DNA of 7,423 nucleotides. Origin: Dehalococcoidales bacterium. GTDB taxonomy: Bacteria > Chloroflexota > Dehalococcoidia > Dehalococcoidales > UBA2162. This document shows, in pieces, positions 5,834 to 7,423 of the stretch. Both the position numbers and the translations under genes were made by a program. The stretch's first letter is position 1. Each line of letters opens with the position of its first letter. The stretch covers positions 1-7,423 of the forward strand of contig JAUSGV010000077.1 of the NCBI GenBank assembly GCA_030648675.1, in the 5' to 3' direction. The notes below the pieces were generated by a model. It was not told where the DNA came from, ran no database searches, and saw nothing but the letters and a program-made list of their open reading frames with translations.

Positions 5834-6997
5834 CTAGCCTCTCTTGCCACTCATCAGCTTGATTAGCCGTGCTTTTTTTGCGGCGCGTTTTACCCGGTAG
5901 GCATCTTCCGGAATTCGACCGGCGGCAAAATCATCATCAAGCCGGGCAAGCTCGACAAGCAAACTTTGTTCGTCGTCGACAACATCGCTTATCTTTTCGA
6001 CAGGCTGCAATTTACGCCTGGTTCGCGTTCTCCAGTATGCCAGCCCTCCGCCAAGAACGAGGACGAGAGCTAGGGTAACAAGGACAATAATCAACGTTTG
6101 GTTTACTTCACCGGATAGTCCGGACAAAGTGGCCGAAACTATCTGTCCGGCGGTAAAATTCTGTCCGATCAGATACAGATACGTAGTACCAGTCCCCAGA
6201 TCGACCGGGTCTTGTTCGACCATCTGATTAGAGGTCACTTTGATACCGGTGCCCTGAACCAGCAGGTTGAACCAGGCAGCGGAATAATTCATTTTCTCCT
6301 TGAAATTGTAGGTGCCGCCGCTATAGGGCACTTTGTAGGCGTATACGATCTCTCTTACCCCCGGCAAGACCGCCATGGTATCAATGAAGCCTTCATGACT
6401 CGGGTAAACATAACTTGTCTGCAAGCCGTCGCCATACTGGACTTCTTTGGCATCAGCGGGTACAGAAAACGTTAAGGTTTTCTTTTTTCCGTTGGCCATC
6501 GGATCGCCCGTTCCGATATAAGCCTTATCGGTGTTATTGACAAAATCGTAAACCACAGTAAATTCAAGTTCGCCGTCGCCGGGAACTATGATAGTGTGGG
6601 CCGTATCGACGGCAATAGCATCGGTATTATCGGTAGAATCGTAAACGGTGATATTCTGGGACCGGCTATTTTCTCCTGCTCCTAAGGTAATGTTGCTGCT
6701 AAAATAGTCTACTTCCTGGTAAAGCAAAACGAGGCGATAGGTGTTTTGCGGATCAGTTACCAGATCATCGAATTTAAAGCTGCCGTCAATCTGTGTCATG
6801 GCAGTCGAATTAGCGGTTAGTATTGAGTTAACATAAGTCTCCAGTCGAACTTCAACATCCCCGACGCTGCTGCCACCGGCCGTGCCGTTAGTCATTTGGC
6901 CTGAGATGGTCCCGCCCGCGGTTTGCGCCAATGCCGGCAAACCCAGGCTTAATATTAAAACGACTGTCAATAAAACCAGAGCAAAACGCTTATACAA
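5834..6997 (-). CDS. Secreted, membrane-anchored beta-domain protein of the ccm operon, function unknown
   Basis: I do not recognise a named family for the whole protein (387 residues). Residues 1-24 form a signal peptide ending PALA before Gln25. Residues 27-118 (GGTISGQMTNGT onward, with DGSFKFDDL) resemble a carboxypeptidase-regulatory-like beta-sandwich. Residues 125-295 are a second, beta-rich extracytoplasmic region without cysteine. One membrane helix follows (301-322), then Arg/Lys stop-transfer residues and a cytoplasmic tail with LARLDDDFAAGRIPEDAY. The protein has no Cys at all and no CXXCH, so it is not a cytochrome or thiol-disulphide protein. Its position directly before ccmA suggests a role in haem or apocytochrome handling on the outer face of the membrane (inference). 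The start is TTG 6995-6997, backed by AGGGGG six bases upstream; in frame upstream there is no ATG before a TGA at 7013-7015, and the signal peptide fits this start. Confidence 0.8.
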   Translation of the reverse strand: MYKRFALVLLTVVLILSLGLPALAQTAGGTISGQMTNGTAGGSSVGDVEVRLETYVNSILTANSTAMTQIDGSFKFDDLVTDPQNTYRLVLLYQEVDYFSSNITLGAGENSRSQNITVYDSTDNTDAIAVDTAHTIIVPGDGELEFTVVYDFVNNTDKAYIGTGDPMANGKKKTLTFSVPADAKEVQYGDGLQTSYVYPSHEGFIDTMAVLPGVREIVYAYKVPYSGGTYNFKEKMNYSAAWFNLLVQGTGIKVTSNQMVEQDPVDLGTGTTYLYLIGQNFTAGQIVSATLSGLSGEVNQTLIIVLVTLALVLVLGGGLAYWRTRTRRKLQPVEKISDVVDDEQSLLVELARLDDDFAAGRIPEDAYRVKRAAKKARLIKLMSGKRG

Positions 6998-7003
6998 TGT
7001 AAT

Positions 7004-7009
7004 CCCCCT
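7004..7009 (-). promoter_or_regulatory. Ribosome binding site that fixes the TTG start at 6995-6997
   Basis: AGGGGG on the minus strand overlaps the stop codon region of the zinc-ribbon gene and stands 6 bases from the TTG. No ATG or GTG exists in this frame between the TGA at 7013-7015 and the signal peptide, so this site and the TTG together define the start. Confidence 0.65.
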
Positions 7010-7423
7010 AGGTCAGTTGTTCTCCGCACCGGGTACAAAAACGGCTACCAGGCTGAACTTTGGCACCGCATTGAGAGCAATAGCGAGCCTTGGCTTGCCT
7101 GATATCACCGGTCGCAGCAGGGTGGCTGCCAGCAGCAGTTGAGGTCCGGCGTAATTGCCGAATCTTTTCTTCAATTTCATCTTCCTCCGCAGGTTTTCCG
7201 CCACTGCGCAAGCCGGCTACCCGTTTCTCGATCTCATCATCCAGGCCGGAGGCTCCTTCCGTTTTTACATCCAGAGCACCAATGCTCATACCCTGCAGCG
7301 AGTCCTGCTGAGCGTGGTAGTCTTCTTCGCTCAATATGCCCGCCTTGAAATCGGTTTCCAGTTGCTTCAACATGGTACGAGCGGAAGCGGATCCAGTCGA
7401 TGAATCTTCAAACTCGTATGACC
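7008..7423 (-). CDS. Zinc-ribbon protein with a CcmI-like helical motif, C-terminal part (enters from outside window)
   Basis: The frame is open from the window edge at 7423 to TAG 7008-7010, giving 137 visible residues. A Met occurs at 7371-7373, but it has no ribosome site and the reading frame upstream (SYEFEDSSTGSASART) is open, so the true start is probably outside. The visible part begins with that acidic/Ser-rich stretch, then LKQLETDFKAGILSEEDY, a helical motif like those in CcmI/CcmH-type cytochrome biogenesis proteins. A long charged low-complexity linker follows, then a C-terminal zinc ribbon, CxxC-X10-CxxC (YCSQCGAKVQPG, SRFCTRCGE). A membrane helix in the missing N-terminus would be expected by analogy but is not seen. 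The next gene begins 10 bases after its stop, so the two are co-transcribed. The role is unknown; the zinc ribbon suggests a cytoplasmic structural or protein-interaction module. Confidence 0.75.
   Translation of the reverse strand, partial: SYEFEDSSTGSASARTMLKQLETDFKAGILSEEDYHAQQDSLQGMSIGALDVKTEGASGLDDEIEKRVAGLRSGGKPAEEDEIEEKIRQLRRTSTAAGSHPAATGDIRQAKARYCSQCGAKVQPGSRFCTRCGEQLT

Noticed and set aside
7008..7373. ATG at 7371-7373 as the start of the zinc-ribbon gene
   Set aside because: There is no ribosome site in front of it and the frame stays open to the window edge, so the gene most likely begins upstream of the window.
1..7423. tRNA, rRNA, riboswitch, CRISPR, insertion sequence or phage signals
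   Set aside because: No cloverleaf, repeat-spacer array, terminal inverted repeats, transposase or integrase coding was seen. Nearly all of the window is accounted for by the listed genes.

Overview
The window is a compact, almost entirely minus-strand stretch of bacterial DNA. I judge GC to be close to half, by eye rather than by count. Reading in the direction of transcription, from high to low coordinates, it holds two transcription units separated by about 180 bases. The gene content (system I cytochrome c maturation, a CooF-like four-cluster ferredoxin, a ferredoxin-linked FAD oxidoreductase) suggests an anaerobic bacterium with respiratory c-type cytochromes. The protein style is compatible with Chloroflexota (Dehalococcoidia-like) or a deep clostridial lineage. 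That placement is an inference and is not settled by the sequence.

Unit 1 (7423 down to 1585) is a cytochrome c maturation operon that continues into a two-component system. It begins with the 3' part of a zinc-ribbon protein (7008-7423) that enters from outside the window. Next is a TTG-started secreted and membrane-anchored beta-domain protein (5834-6997). Then come ccmA (5084-5824), ccmB (4416-5087), ccmC (3714-4385) and a 49-residue ccmD-like gene (3489-3638). A soluble GAF-domain histidine kinase (2213-3472) and a NarL/LuxR-type response regulator (1585-2226) close the unit. Gaps are 9-75 bases, or the genes overlap, so one transcript is likely. CcmA and CcmB form the ABC module, CcmC handles haem and CcmD is its small membrane partner. 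The zinc-ribbon protein and the beta-domain protein share a short cytoplasmic motif, which suggests they act together. ccmE, ccmF, ccmG and ccmH are not in the window and would be expected upstream.

Unit 2 (about 1450 down to 1, leaving the window) is driven by an excellent sigma-70-type promoter (TTGACA, 17-base spacer, TATATT). A 7-bp perfect inverted repeat lies just past the predicted transcript start. The unit encodes a ferredoxin with four [4Fe-4S] motifs (958-1404), a complete HisH glutaminase (323-943) and the N-terminal third or less of a pyridine-nucleotide-disulphide-type FAD oxidoreductase (1-289). The ferredoxin/FAD-oxidoreductase pairing is familiar from CODH-linked and other electron-transfer loci. 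The HisH gene between them is the odd element.

The points most worth following up are: CcmC carries Met where the first haem-ligand His is expected and has a rearranged tryptophan-rich motif; a sensor/regulator pair is fused to the end of a ccm operon, with a Cys-Pro dipeptide in the sensor's GAF domain; a HisH gene sits inside a redox operon; and a CcmI-like motif is shared by the two uncharacterised genes ahead of ccmA. No RNA genes, CRISPR arrays, insertion sequences or phage genes were seen, and no gap longer than 300 bases lacks a gene.
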